NCBI GenBank assembly: GCA_043228905.1
Contig: JBHGNT010000021.1
Coordinates: forward strand, 496,001 to 560,000
Source of the DNA: Azolla caroliniana
Taxonomy: Eukaryota > Polypodiophyta
Direction of reading: 5' to 3'
Length of the DNA: 64,000 bases
Positions 38,930 through 51,490 of the stretch are shown piece after piece. The position numbers were made by a program, and so were the translations under genes. Under the pieces are notes generated by a model that was not told the DNA's origin, searched no databases, and worked only from the letters and a program-made list of their open reading frames with translations. Numbering within the stretch: position 1 is the first letter of the stretch; each line of letters begins with the position of its first letter.

Positions 38930-39205
38930 AAGACGAACACTCCACCGAAGAAAGAATTTCCACTTGCTCCAATAAAGAAAATTGTCACATTAGTACTCCC
39001 TTCAATTTTTGTAGATATGCTTTCACTCCATGTCTACCGTTGAATACAAAAGTGTTGCGCATATTCCAATTATGATGCAATCCCCAATATCTCACAAATA
39101 GAAAAACAATCTCCATCTCTGATTTTAGGTCAACATGTGTAAATTATGCAAACACCCACTATCTAGGTGCCAAATAACATCGTGATAAAACTTGCCAAAA
39201 TCCAA
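38930..39205 (-). repeat. Inverted copy of the LINE-derived repeat at 3.6-3.9 kb
   Basis: Read on the minus strand, this segment aligns with plus-strand 3640-3915. Shared blocks include AGTGGGTGTTTGCA, AGAGATGGA.ATTGTTTTTCTA, ATTGAAGGGAG and CAAGTGGAAATTCTTT. Divergence is around 20 percent, so this is an old dispersed family. Confidence 0.75.
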
Positions 39206-42189
39206 GATTACTCTAAGTCCTTAGCTATCCCATAAAAAATTAGCTCAATTGTATGACCACAATTATGATCAGGAACACTTCAATGGTGATGTGTTGGGGG
39301 GCTAGTGCCATAGGTGTTTGCTACTAAAGAGGTATTGATTGTCATGTGGATTGATGTTTCATAATTAGGAGAGTTATCATCGAAAGAGTTAGCACTTGGA
39401 GAATTGGCACTAGTGTTATATAGTGCGTTGAAGGAGTGAAATGTAAGTTGTTCCAATGTTGAACCCATAGATAATTTTCATGCTACCTCCGAAACGGTGT
39501 GCATGATAAAGGGCATGTAAAAGCCTTTTGTTTGAAACATATTCTAAACATAGAACACACGTTTTTTAACAACTATGCGAGTAGTAACTACATTAAGCAT
39601 AACAAAGTGAACCCTCACTGTACTACTTTTTGGGACATGAGCTCATATGGTACACTCTCTTAGTATTACTAACAACCTTCTCTCTTTACAAGGGTGGTCT
39701 TGTATATCAAACCTATCTTGTCTTGATGTGATGTGATTGTCATGTGCTAAGTTGGCTGGTTCTACAGATAATACATTGAATGTTGTATCGGGTTACGTTC
39801 TCTTTCACAAAAATGTTGAGTTTTATACACCATTACCTAGTGTTACACATAATGCATTGAGTGGTTAGACCATTTAATATCAAGTAGTCATTATGTAGGG
39901 CATTGGGAATGTGAGACATGCATATTCCCATTCATCTATCGCTATTCTTTAGGAGTTTATTGCTCTCTAGATTCAACACCCTGTTAGGCTTTTACAAGTA
40001 TTCGTGTTTTTCATTCTAAGAGGATTCTTGTGCGTAAGCCACCCATTAGCGCAAGTCCATGAATCCATGTGCTTTGGTAATCATGTTTGTTGTGACTCTA
40101 GAAATGAGGCCACACCATATCTCATCATTCTTCCTCTCTATCTAACTACATTACATTAACTCACAAGTGGAGCTCCCTAAGAGGATGCCATTGACACTAT
40201 CCTATTAATGATTAAGATGGAGCACTCCATAGGGATGTGATCCAAACACACAAACACATACTCTCTCATTCATAACATTCTCCCAACAATGATTAGGATG
40301 GAGTTCTTTGGAGAGATGCCATCCACACACACATTGATCTTTTGTGGATGTTAAATATATATCTTTGCAAATATAATGTATTAATTATCAAAGTCGAATT
40401 ACAATTGATGTAATATAATATCCTACTAGTTCACCTGAAAATCAATTAGGTTCCCTACATACATACTCTCTCCCAAGAGAGAACAGGAAACTTGGAAACA
40501 AAGTAAATTTTTAGGTACATTTTCCACTTTCAAGATAAGAATGAAGAAATTGGAGATTTTTCCAATTATAGTATTGATTTGGGCCCCTATGTGGTTGTGA
40601 AAAGGCAGAACAAGAATTGCTTTCATTTTTACAATGGCTAAAGTAAGTATGAATAACATAAAGTAATAGATAATTAATAATTTGTTATCTTTTACTGCAC
40701 ACATTAACAAGACTTATGCACGGTTATCAATGCAAAGAGACCACCTATTTTTAAAATCATAAGATGTGCCCCCCCTTTTACTCCACTCAATGTAACAATA
40801 TTCTAATGAATCTAATCTTACTTCTTATAAGAACTCACATTGCAATGACGATTTATTGAGTAAAACTCTATGCTTTCCAAGTTCCTTCTAAATCTCTGTA
40901 AGACTACACTACATCCTATTACTATTCATGTTTAATCAATCTAGTCTATGCATAATAATGTACTTGCTATTGTAGGTTGCGTTAACTAGGTGATCGAGGA
41001 TAGAATGAGCAGGTATAAATGTAACCAATGTCGTAGGAAAGCAAGTTAAGAAATATACTAAATTCAAGCTCCATTCTTTCCCCACCTTTTATTTTCCCAT
41101 CTCCAACCCTTCAGTACACACATTACCTTCTTTTAGTGGCTCCAAATTCTCTGGTGCCTCAATGCCATAACCCTCCAATTTCCTTGCTTTTTTTCTTTGA
41201 TTCACACATACATAGATTAGAGCATGCACTGACACACATATTAAAGCACATGTGTACGTACACTTCATCATGCACCAAAAATGCAGTGTACCATGTGGAC
41301 AATTCCCCCTCCCCCTAGGATCAATAGAACAAAAACACGATACATGCCTTCACAAGGGAAAAATTTAGAAAGATATTCAAGTTTTCTTTATTTGACAAAA
41401 CTATGCTTAATAAAACCACATTAGCACATAAACATCTCACATTTTGAACCTTGAAATCCTTCATGGCATACATTGTGTAAAATTCCTATTTGTATAGACA
41501 ATCTCACACTCACCACCCCTAAAAATGTTATATCACCAATATTGTATGTTCATGTTTAAATTCTTAATAAGAAATATGATAATATATGCCGTTGAGCTTT
41601 ACTTTGCAGGGAATCTGGAACCGTCGCCAAGGACATCATTAACAATGAGATGGATGGATCTGATGTAGCATTGATCGAACATGATCATCATGTATTTTCC
41701 CTGTCTACAATACTTTTATGACCATTTTCCATTGTGTGCATGATTAGGTTTTCACGATTAAAGTTTGTAAGAAATACGTGTTCATCCATTTACACACTTT
41801 AATTGATATACTTTCTAAATTTAAATATATATAAACATGATCATGCAAGGATGGTGTTTTTGTAATGCTTGTGCGTTACAATTTAAGGTGTGGCACTAGT
41901 TAAGGTTCAAATGCAATGCTCATTCCCGATAATTCTTCAAAATTTATAGTTTGTGACAATGCATAAACTTCATCATAGAAGTTCTTCTTCTTATCAAGAC
42001 CATGTAATAGAACTTTTGCAAGTGTAAGCCTAATTATCGCTTTAACTTACCTTTAATGGACGCGTGGTGCATGTATTCTATCCTATTTTTCCTAGTTTTG
42101 GATCCCACTAAATCTTTCAATATGCGTCTATCATATGTCTTCTTTCCCATATTTCGAGGTACCCGTCTATTGTTAAGACATATGTTTAT

Positions 42190-42203
42190 CGAGGACTCGA
42201 ACC
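42190..42203 (-). other. tRNA-like Pol III box B
   Basis: On the minus strand the sequence reads GGTTCGAGTCCTCG, a perfect internal box B of the kind found in tRNAs and tRNA-derived SINEs. No convincing box A or cloverleaf is seen at the usual distance upstream, so this is only a possible SINE remnant. Confidence 0.3.
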
Positions 42204-42441
42204 AAGGCCATAACATACTTTGCCATGTGACATTGGGGAGGTCAATCTGCACATAACGTCCACAGGACATTCACATGTGTGACCGACTTGTCTCCGACAC
42301 CTCACCTTAATGTCTATCACATATTGTGTGACATGCCCAGACAAAGTTCTCAATTGCAATCCATGTCTCTCCTTCCTACCGCACAAATTTCTTTTGCCAT
42401 GCGGCACTCTCGGGGTTAATCGCGTGTCTGCATTCCATTGC

Positions 42442-42451
42442 GCCACGTGGC
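42442..42451. promoter_or_regulatory. Perfect G-box palindrome
   Basis: GCCACGTGGC is the 10-bp palindromic G-box bound by plant bZIP and bHLH factors. It lies about 500 bp upstream of the first lyase exon found. Nearby AAGTGGCCAC and GTGCCACTTGGCC form further inverted motifs. Function is inferred only from the motif. Confidence 0.4.
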
Positions 42452-42523
42452 AAAAGGAATTTCCAAGTGGCCACACCTGGCACTATTGTGCCACTTGGCC
42501 TTTTATTATTATTATTTACTCTG

Positions 42524-42862
42524 GTCATCCAAAGCTATGGAGAAGCTCAAGAAGAATTTTGATGGGTTAGATCATGGAGAAACTGGAGAGGAATTTTCAT
42601 GGCCAAGCTATGGAGAGCCCTCAAGAGGAAATTTGACGGGTAAGATGATGAAGAAACTGGAGAAGAATTTTGATGATCATGGAAAAGATCGAAGAAGGAT
42701 GGTGATGAGTGGTAAGATGATGGGTTAGATCATGGAAAAACTCCCGAAGGGAAAACTTGATGCTTTAGATCATGAAAATGCTCAAAACGGGTTTCTGATG
42801 GGTTAGATCTTTGCGAAAGCTCGAAGAAGAATGTTGATGGGTTAGATAACAGAAATTCTCCA
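42524..42862. repeat. 37-bp degenerate minisatellite
   Basis: Units like GATGGGTTAGATCATGGA followed by AACT.GAAGAAGAATTTT repeat about nine times, mostly with a 37-base period (one unit is shortened, one lengthened). The array ends 85 bp before the first lyase exon found and contains apparent coding frames that are an artefact of the repeat. Confidence 0.75.
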
Positions 42863-42946
42863 ATGCTTTTTGAATGATACATATATGCAATTCTTCTGAT
42901 GGTATTATGTACATAATACTTTCTTCCGGATGTTTGATTTCTACAG

Positions 42947-45900
42947 ATAACACTGGACAATGGAATTCTGCAAGTCACAATCTCTAAACCAGAGGGACAT
43001 ATAGTTGGCATTCAGTATGGAGGGCTTGACAATCTCCTCGAGGCATCAAACAAAGAGAAAAACAGAGGGTGAGAGTAATCTAATGAAAAATATCATTATG
43101 CTTCCACCATTTCCCTAGAGAGAAAGAAGGAAATAAAGAAAAAGGAAATATTATTTCAAAGATTTTATCTGTAACTATTTCATGATGGAATCAGGTATTG
43201 GGATCTTGACTGGAACATCCCTGGAGGACACGATCGATATGACACGTGAGTTGAAAATAGATTTTCTTTTATGCATTTTGTTTGTGGAACTAGGTGAATG
43301 ACATGGGCACAATTCCTTCACATTGGAGAGAAATGATTTGCAGTGTTGAGGGAACTCAATATCACATTGTGGAACAAACACCAGATAAAGTGGAGGTTTC
43401 TTTTGTGAGGAATTACAATGCGAGCACAGACATGGTGCCATTGAGCATTGACAAAAGGTACTAAAGAAATTGCCCCAACGTAAGATCTTGCTGTGTTGCT
43501 ATGTGTCATTAAAGACAAAAAATATATTCTTGTAGCAACTTAGTTGTTAATTCCAATAGCTCTATTTTACTTGCAGGGTTCTTCTTCTTCGTGGCAACCA
43601 TGGTTTTTATAACTATGCCATATATGATCGCTTGTCTGGATGGGAAGACTTTGATCTTAATCAGACACGCATTGCATTTAAGCTTCGCAAAGACAGGTGC
43701 ATACAATCTTTCTTTCTATCTTTTTAATGCATTTAAGACTTAAAACTTAGATGAATTATATGCAATTTTCACTTTAAAATATGGGTTAGACTAAATGAAC
43801 TTCGTGTTCATTTTATATACATAATATTTGTGTTGTGATAAAGACTTCCATAATTTATATAGAACCATAGATGGATAAGAGAGTGAAGTTCTGATTTTTT
43901 TATATTATATGAGAGCATGCTGAAAGTTGTGGGTATTGATATTCCATTATGTAATGAAACAGCCCATATCGAAGATGTGGTTACCTGTCAATAACCTTAA
44001 TATACTTCTATATGAAATTTAACCTCTGCAGAAGTTATGGTTCATTTATAGAAGGATAAACAAGCTTTAAAATCCTCTTTCTTGTGTTTGCTTCTAGATT
44101 CCGTTATATGGCAATAGCAGATAACAAGCAAAGGATCATGCCATTTCCAGAAGATAGACAACCACGTAACTCCCAGGAACTTGCTTATCCTGAAGCCGTT
44201 ATTCTTACACACCCAAAGGATCCAGCATTACAAGGAGAGGTTGGTAATGGAAGGCTTGATGGTTATATGGGAGATCTTTGTAGACAATTCACTCTTCTCC
44301 TATAGTGAATGCCATGAAGGATAGATACCTGGTTACCTTGTGATCTGGTGTCTTTTTTAAGGATGCATCTGAAAAATAAATGCACATCAAATTATTGTAC
44401 CACAAGGACAGATGTTCTTTCGATGAAATGGAGATCATAGTATGTAATTCTCTTGCTCAATAGATTGATGCTTGATTGATTTCCAGGTTGATGATAAATA
44501 TCAATACTCCTGTGATAATTGGGAGAATAAAGTGCATGGGTGGATCAGCTTTGACCCGATGATAGGTTTTTGGATCATTTTCCCAAGCAATGAATTTCGT
44601 AATGGGGGCATTGTAAAACAAAATTTGACGTCCCATGTTGGTCCAACCAGCTTAGCTGTAAGTGAACACTGTTTCATTAAACGTGATTTTTCCATAGTTA
44701 CTACATGCCAACAAACAGTTTTTTTAAGGAGTCTCTGACAACATCATGATGCAATTCTGTGTTGTTCATGACCACGATATTTTTCCTCAATAACTATCTA
44801 TATAAGCGGAAAACTTTATTTTAAGCATTGATTGTCCTAAGTCTTATTTGTCTTGAATGACCATGGGACTTAACTGTTAGATAGAAAACCGATCAGCCAA
44901 AGCACCAAAAGTCTGAAGCACACTACGTAACATCTTCATTAAATAACTTCAACTTCTCCATTTCGAGTTAAAACCATATGTTCATCATTCTATCTGGAAA
45001 TATCCTGTATCCTTGATTTATTCATCTTTTTATATTGCAGTTCCAGATTATAAACAAGATGAATCATAAAAATTATGACCCATCATATGGGTAATTTCTC
45101 TCAAGTAGTCAAATGGAAACACTGTTAACTTTATGTTATTCTTTTACATTACGATGATATTATAATCAAATGGAGCTGAAGCCTGAAAAGAAGTCGAGCA
45201 AATCATTGCCAATCAATGGGAACTTACTATGGAGTATCTGAGCGATCCATAATCTTACAAGAACTTAGTAGTCAACTCTTAAAGATACCATTTCCTAGCA
45301 AAAGAGCTAACAGGCCATTATATAATCTGAATCTCTTATTATTCATGGTTTCTTATTTGCAGATGTTCCACAGCGCTCATTATGCAGGCCAACCACTTTG
45401 TGCAAAGTTTAGGAATGGTGAGCCTTGGAAAAAAATATTTGGACCAGTTCTTGTATATCTGAACTCTGCAGCAATTGCTACCACTGAAACTCTATGGAAG
45501 GATGCAAAAGATCAGGTAATGTAGGGAGGATTTGCATATGTTGATGACTTTATAGAATTTATAATAATGTTTTTTAAAACTCTGACTTCTTGGTATTTTT
45601 GTATACTTCTGTTCCCTATGGTGTTACTATAAATTTGGGATTCATGTGATGGACCAGTAACCTACAAGTTACAACTATGTACTGGTTCTATTTATGATGG
45701 GAAATAAAAGAGAGGGGTGTCAACGGCATTGGATTTTTATGTTGTGCATGTCTTTGCTATAATCATGTTATGTGTGTTTTTGCTATGATCACATTATCCG
45801 TCCATGCTTTATTAATATTGGATGGTAACGGGAAATTTGCCAGACATGTGATGTATTTTCCTAAATTAACCATTTATAAGATCTCAATATCAGAGAAAAC

Positions 45901-48900
45901 TGAAGTGTATGGATAATGTTTGCTATTAATTATGTAGGAAAACAGTTATTAATTCTAGATAATTTTTAGCTGATGCACTCTGTGCTGTACTGAATGTCCT
46001 TTAATATTGCCTCATGCAGATGATCTATGAAGTTCAGTCATGGCCTTACAACTGGCCAAACTCTGAAGATTACTTGAAACCAGATGAAAGGGGAGCGATA
46101 AGTGGAAGACTGTTTGTGAATGACCGGTTAGTTCAGTACCAACTTCTTTAACTTTCCGTAGTGCCTTTTTGAAAAATACATATGTAGGTCAAGGAAGAAA
46201 CTGAAAATGCATAGTTTTGCAGTACTGTTTCATTTTCAAGATCTTGATAATAGATACTGTGTGTGTGTTGATTATAGCTACAATGATCGAGTGTGCATAA
46301 ATTGAACACAACATTCAGGGTTGATTTGCAATGTAGTATTTTAAAATTTCCCTTTTAGCATCTTCCCACTTTTTCCTTAGTGTTTCCATTAAACTTTCCT
46401 GAAATAACTACATATTGCATCGCATCACTTGAAAGGTCTACGAGATCTTCTACACTGCATCTTTTGAACCATTTTTTGATGTCAACTACCAAACCAGATG
46501 ACAGAATTTTGCTCCCTCCAACATTTCAAGCAGGATGTGGTATTCTATTATTTGGCACATTCTTGGCGTTTGTAATGTATCTATATATTCTCTATGGGTC
46601 GAACACCTGTTTCCAAGAGTAGAACTTGGTAGGAAGTTGAGGATTTGACTTAATAATGAGGAATAAATGTCATGGGGGTTGGATTTTTACCCTGATATTT
46701 TTTGTAGAGACCACTAATAATGCTCTTGTTATTGCCGAAAAACCAAGGGCACTGACAACTTGAAATATAGCCAGTTGGGAAAGAGAATAACATAAATTCA
46801 ACCGTCTGTCCTTTGCGATATGACATGCTTATTTTGGCTCAAATATTTGAATGACATAAATTTCTCTGTCTATATTCTGATTATTAAAATAGCTGATATC
46901 ATACAAAGAACCAATAACAACGGCGTTGCTAATGGGAAAACATATTTTTTCATCATACTCTTCCGAGGAGTGGAATGAATCTTGTGACAATTATTCTTTA
47001 GAAAGGAAGCATATGTTCTTGTTAAGAGTTTCCTCTTGTTTTATTTGAAAAAAGGTTTGGGAATATCAATTTTGAGTTTAGGTTGCAATGTTTGAAGTTC
47101 TTAATAGATGCTGAAAAGATATTATGTTGTATGACATAAGAGGCCATCATGTGCAATATCTCTTTCTTTAGTACCTTATAGATATGAATACAATGGCGAA
47201 AGAATAGATGCTCATATTTTTTGATACAGTCAAATAAAAGGGGTTGTATAGGACGTCTTCCTAGTGTATGTTCTTGTTAAGATTTTCCTACTGTTTTATT
47301 TGAAAAAAAGGTTTGGAAATATCAATTGTGAGGTTAGGCTGTAATGTTTTAACTTCTTAATAGATGCGGAAAATATATTATGTTGTATGCCATAAGAGGC
47401 CATCATGTACAATATCTCTCCCCTTTTTGTACCTTATAGATATGAAATACAATGGCTAATGAATAGACGTTCATCCTTCTAGATACAGTCAAATAAAAAG
47501 GGACTGTATAGGACGATTTCCTAGTATTCGTGAAGGTACTTGCACTTTGTGGGATATCTCATGGATATGACGCTTCCTGCAAATGTTTTGTGGAGAAAGG
47601 TAAAAGAAATAGTAAAATTGACCTGTGTACATATTTATCTGCTTTGGAGTTTATGTGTGGGAATTGATGTGCATTAGCATTATAATTGAAATAGAAAGAT
47701 GAATTTTATTTAGTTGATGCCAATTTCCGATTATGGTGGTAGTGAAGTTCTAGTCAGTGCAATTTGTATTTATATCAAATTATTATTTTTCAGTAATACT
47801 CCTTTTTTTACATATGACTTCAGGTTTTCATTGCCACCAATCAGACTTGCTGCGTCAGCTTTTCTTGGGCTAGCGTTACCTGGAGAAAAGGGATCTTGGC
47901 AAACAGAAAGCAAGGTAAGTAAAAATTGAAACTCTAATTATATATTATAATTTAAGAGCTGCATTTTAAAAGAGGATTGTTGAAAAATATAATTTTGTCT
48001 TTTTGCTGTAATCCATGCTCTCTAGGGCTATCAGTTTTGGACGCAAGCTGATGATGATGGATACTTTACAATTCCTAATGTTCGCCCTGGAGACTATGAA
48101 CTTTATGGTTGGGTGCCAGGGGTGTTTGGTGATTACAAGAGGGAAGGAGTCATTACAATTCAAGCAGGTAAGCTTGGTGTTTCGTGAGAAAAAAATTAGG
48201 TGGAGGAAAAAGACTTAGTTTTAGATATATCAACCCAGCTACATGATCAGAGAACTGTTAGACATAAGAATAGCTTGAGATGTTAAAACAGATCAAAACC
48301 ACAGGATGGATGTTTGGAGATGTTATTTCATAAAATAGTCCTCTACGTGTAGGCTTTTGTTTTTTAAATCTGTATGTAGACATTTCTAGGACATTAAATC
48401 TATAGTTACAGTTCCCTAATTGGATGCTCTGTAATGATATTCTCAGGTTCATCCATTGACCTTGATGAATTATTGATCTTTGAAGCACCAAGAGATGGTA
48501 AAACGGTGTGGGAGATAGGCATACCCAATCGAAGTGCTTCTGAGTTCTTCATCCCAGATCCAGATCCCAAATATGTTAACAGGCTGTTTCTTGATCACCC
48601 GGAAAGGTAATTTGATCAATTCTAGTGTCCGCACTTGCACTTTTTGTTGATTAAATGCTTAAATCTTTACTGATGTGCAGTTAATGTCTAGGACAGAAAT
48701 ATTTGACTTTTAATTGGGCAATAGAATGCACATTCTTTTCTAATTGTAATATGTGCGGTATTTAAATACTCAATATACTACACGCTTCTCCATTAATCCA
48801 TCCAAAGTTTCACATCAGTTGAAAATGATATCGTTAGTATATTTCTCATGTATATCATTGTCCTTGTAAGATGTGATTATCAGGTATCGTCAATATGGAC

Positions 48901-50214
48901 TTTGGCTTCGGTATTCTGAAATTTATCCTGACAAAGATCTTGTTTACACTGTTGGAGTCAGTGATTGGACTAAAGACTGGTTCTTTGCCCATGTTGGAAG
49001 GTTCTCTTTCTCATTCGATAAATCTCCTTTCAGATCTAACTTTTATGGAACGTATGCACAAATATTCAAGTATACTTAATGTACCATTTATCTATGGTAA
49101 GGCAAGTATGCTTTTTAAGTGTCTTCAGTTGTATCTGGACAGGGTGAAAGAAGATGGCTCTTTAGAGCCTACAACATGGCAAGTTCATTTCCAACTCGAT
49201 AGTGTCACTCAGTCTGGAGTCTACAAGCTCAGACTAGCTTTTGCATCTGCAAATTTTGCAGTTATTGAGGTATCAGTTTTCCATCCTATCCTACCATTTA
49301 AGTCTGATTGCTCAAATTTTATAAATCTTCAACGCTGCATTTGCACTGCTTAAAATTTCAAATGTTAGATAGACAGTTATAGAGTACCCACTCATCAAAT
49401 ATGAATTCTCTGCTTCTTCTTTTTGTTAATTTCCCTTTTCTTAGATAGAAGTGTTTGAACCACATGGTGATTCTAATGGAATTTAGATTCAGTTATACAT
49501 AAGCTCTGGTCGTTTTAGAGGGCAAAACCGCAACATGTCTTCCAGCTTCAAGTAAAATACAAATAAAACCATGTCGCAAGATGAATTGAATTAACAATTA
49601 TACTCTTTCTTGACAATGTCAATCATAAAAATTCCTCCTCATTCCTTTGGGAAGGCTCAGTTTTTGCAAGCCTGTTCTACATGAAAGCAAACAAATCTAC
49701 TTTTTGACTGAACGACCGAATTATTTGGCAGCGTAACTCATCTTCTTTTTATGGATGTCAATAGCATTGGTTAACTCTTTTCTCATGTACTGACATAGAG
49801 GATATCAAACCAGTTGCATATAAAAGATTTAACTTCTTGTTACAAAACATAAAAGAGTGTATATCTATGAGATGAAAATATCCTTGTGAACTCTTGTCTG
49901 CCTATTATATCGTATGTCTACCATGCAATAGTGACTGTATTTTAATTTGCTTTGTAATGCAGGTGAGGTTCAACAATCCAAATGTTAATGTGCCACATTT
50001 TGATACCGGTCGATTTGGGATGGAGAATGCAATTGCAAGACACGGGATTCATGGATTGTATCATTCGTTCGATATTGATGTTGCCCCTGAGTGGTTGCAT
50101 GAGGGACAAAACGTTATGTACCTCAAACAGAGGAATGTTCCAAATATTTTTGTCGGGGTTATGTATGATTACTTGCGGATGGAAGAACCAGCCGCTCTTG
50201 GCAATGGTGAATGA
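42947..50214 (+). CDS. Rhamnogalacturonan endolyase, PL4 family (first exon not found)
   Basis: Fourteen exons: 42947-43068, 43195-43245, 43344-43457, 43577-43696, 44098-44239, 44487-44657, 45363-45515, 46020-46126, 47824-47914, 48026-48167, 48447-48606, 48884-49000, 49143-49269, 49963-50214. Phases agree throughout and give 622 residues from ITLDNGILQVTISKPEG to the stop. Family marks are GYWDLDWN, FHSAHYAG, GEPWKKIFGPVLVYLNS, GSWQTESKGYQFWTQADDDGYF (the fibronectin-III-like middle domain), VWEIGIPNRSASEFFIPDP and ARHGIHGLYHSFDIDV in the C-terminal carbohydrate-binding domain. Enzymes of this family cleave the rhamnose-galacturonate backbone of pectin by beta-elimination. The start codon and any signal peptide are missing: a TGA lies in frame just before 42947, so an upstream exon of about 20-60 codons is needed. 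Confidence 0.88.
47012..47525. repeat. 255-bp tandem duplication in lyase intron
   Basis: Copies 47012-47266 and 47267-47525 share TATGTTCTTGTTAAGA, CATAAGAGGCCATCATGT, CCTTATAGATATGAA and GATACAGTCAAATAAAA in the same order, with about 12 percent difference. They lie in the 1.7 kb intron between exons 46020-46126 and 47824-47914. Confidence 0.88.
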
Positions 50215-51490
50215 TGCATATGAAGGAAATTATAATAAGGGTGATAATTCTCATCAAATCTTTCAATAACTTGGAACCATTTAACCAAACATATCAAAAC
50301 TATTTCTCTATTTCCTCGAACTTGCTTTCTTATGAAGGAAAGAAATTATGTCGCTTTTAGATTAAGGTTGATAATTCACCTCAAACCTTTTGATGCTTGG
50401 AATCATCTAAGCAAACACATAAAGGCTATTTCTCAATTTCCTTTAACTTGCTTTCTTATGAGGGTTCATTTCAAAAATGCATCACCACAAAACCATGATC
50501 TATTTCATTAGGCTCAAATATGTCACACTAATATCTTCACATATATATGAGCAAATACAAGTATATAACATGTTGATGCCTGCAATGTGGAACATACTTT
50601 ATTTCCACACCTCCCATATTACACAAAATTTATATTGACTCAGCAAGGCTCAACTTATCGCATGACAGCCACTATCATGTCACCGAAAGAAGTATTAAGC
50701 ATTCTCAATTGACATCCAGCACATGTCTATTCTAAAAACACACAGCTGGATTTTGAGCTCCTGCCTAAGATATATATGACATGGCTGCAAACAGTTTTTT
50801 CTATTAACAGAAAATAAACCTTTAATATCTATCTCATTGCACATGACACCTAATGTAGGTTCCACAAAACAAATCTTAGCATTTACAGCAACAGATACCA
50901 GGAAATGTGTTATCACTACTTATCAAAGGCTGAGCACATCAAATCATACACTGAGTAGTGGATTACACAGACATTCAACCGAAGCTACATTAAAGCTTTT
51001 GCTAAGTCATTGCCAACCTAGTATAACATGGTTACCTTCATGTGAAATAGAGAGATTACTATCATATCAGGGGCATAATGGTAGTAATCTCCATTTCACA
51101 TGAAGCTTTCTAAGTCATTGCCAACCTAGTACAAGATGGTTTACCTTCATGTGAAATAGAGATTACTACCATACCAGGGGCATAATGATAGTAATCGGTA
51201 TGTCAATTTGCAATCACTATATAAGCTTGCTTTGCTAATGTTGCAATGAAATACAGACTGCATTTACTTCATTATAAATATTGCAAAAAGAAATGTATTT
51301 CTGAGAAATGTATTGAAGTTTTGGCACTATCACAATTTCAGGAACCACCAAGTCATCTACTTCTCAGATGGTACGTACCATGCCTCTAAAGTAAGATTCA
51401 AGAAAAGCTAGAAAACCCAAATAGCATTTTTAGAGTACATGAACTACTAGCACTTCCAGTTCAGAATACTGAATGATTCATTATCTTCCA
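50215..51490. other. Convergent intergenic region, lyase to RZ-1
   Basis: Both flanking genes end toward this 1.3 kb, so it holds both 3' untranslated regions. Near 50265-50450 a phrase containing CTTGCTTTCTTATGA recurs. The duplication at 50.99-51.20 kb is listed separately. No gene is seen. Confidence 0.55.
50995..51197. repeat. Duplicated segment with an inverted piece
   Basis: Segments about 50995-51087 and 51103-51197 are direct copies sharing CTAAGTCATTGCCAACCTAG, CCTTCATGTGAAATAGAGA and AGGGGCATAATG. Between them, ATTTCACATGAAG at about 51092 is the reverse complement of CTTCATGTGAAAT, so the pair can form a hairpin. Confidence 0.8.

Larger units (their letters stand above)
37010..42523. 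other. Gene-poor region between NOT3 and lyase
   Basis: About 5.5 kb without a recognisable gene. It lies upstream of two divergent genes, so both promoters are here. I see an inverted copy of the LINE-derived repeat near 38.93-39.2 kb and some weakly repetitive AT-rich DNA. The missing first exon of the lyase may lie in its right half. Confidence 0.55.

Noticed and set aside
42438-42728. 96-codon plus-strand frame as the lyase first exon
   Set aside because: Produced by the 37-bp minisatellite; it has no signal peptide or family sequence and no donor in the right phase.
43195-43457. Lyase as a frameshifted pseudogene
   Set aside because: The apparent stop arises only if the acceptor at 43293 is used. 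The acceptor at 43343 restores phase and gives the family sequence.
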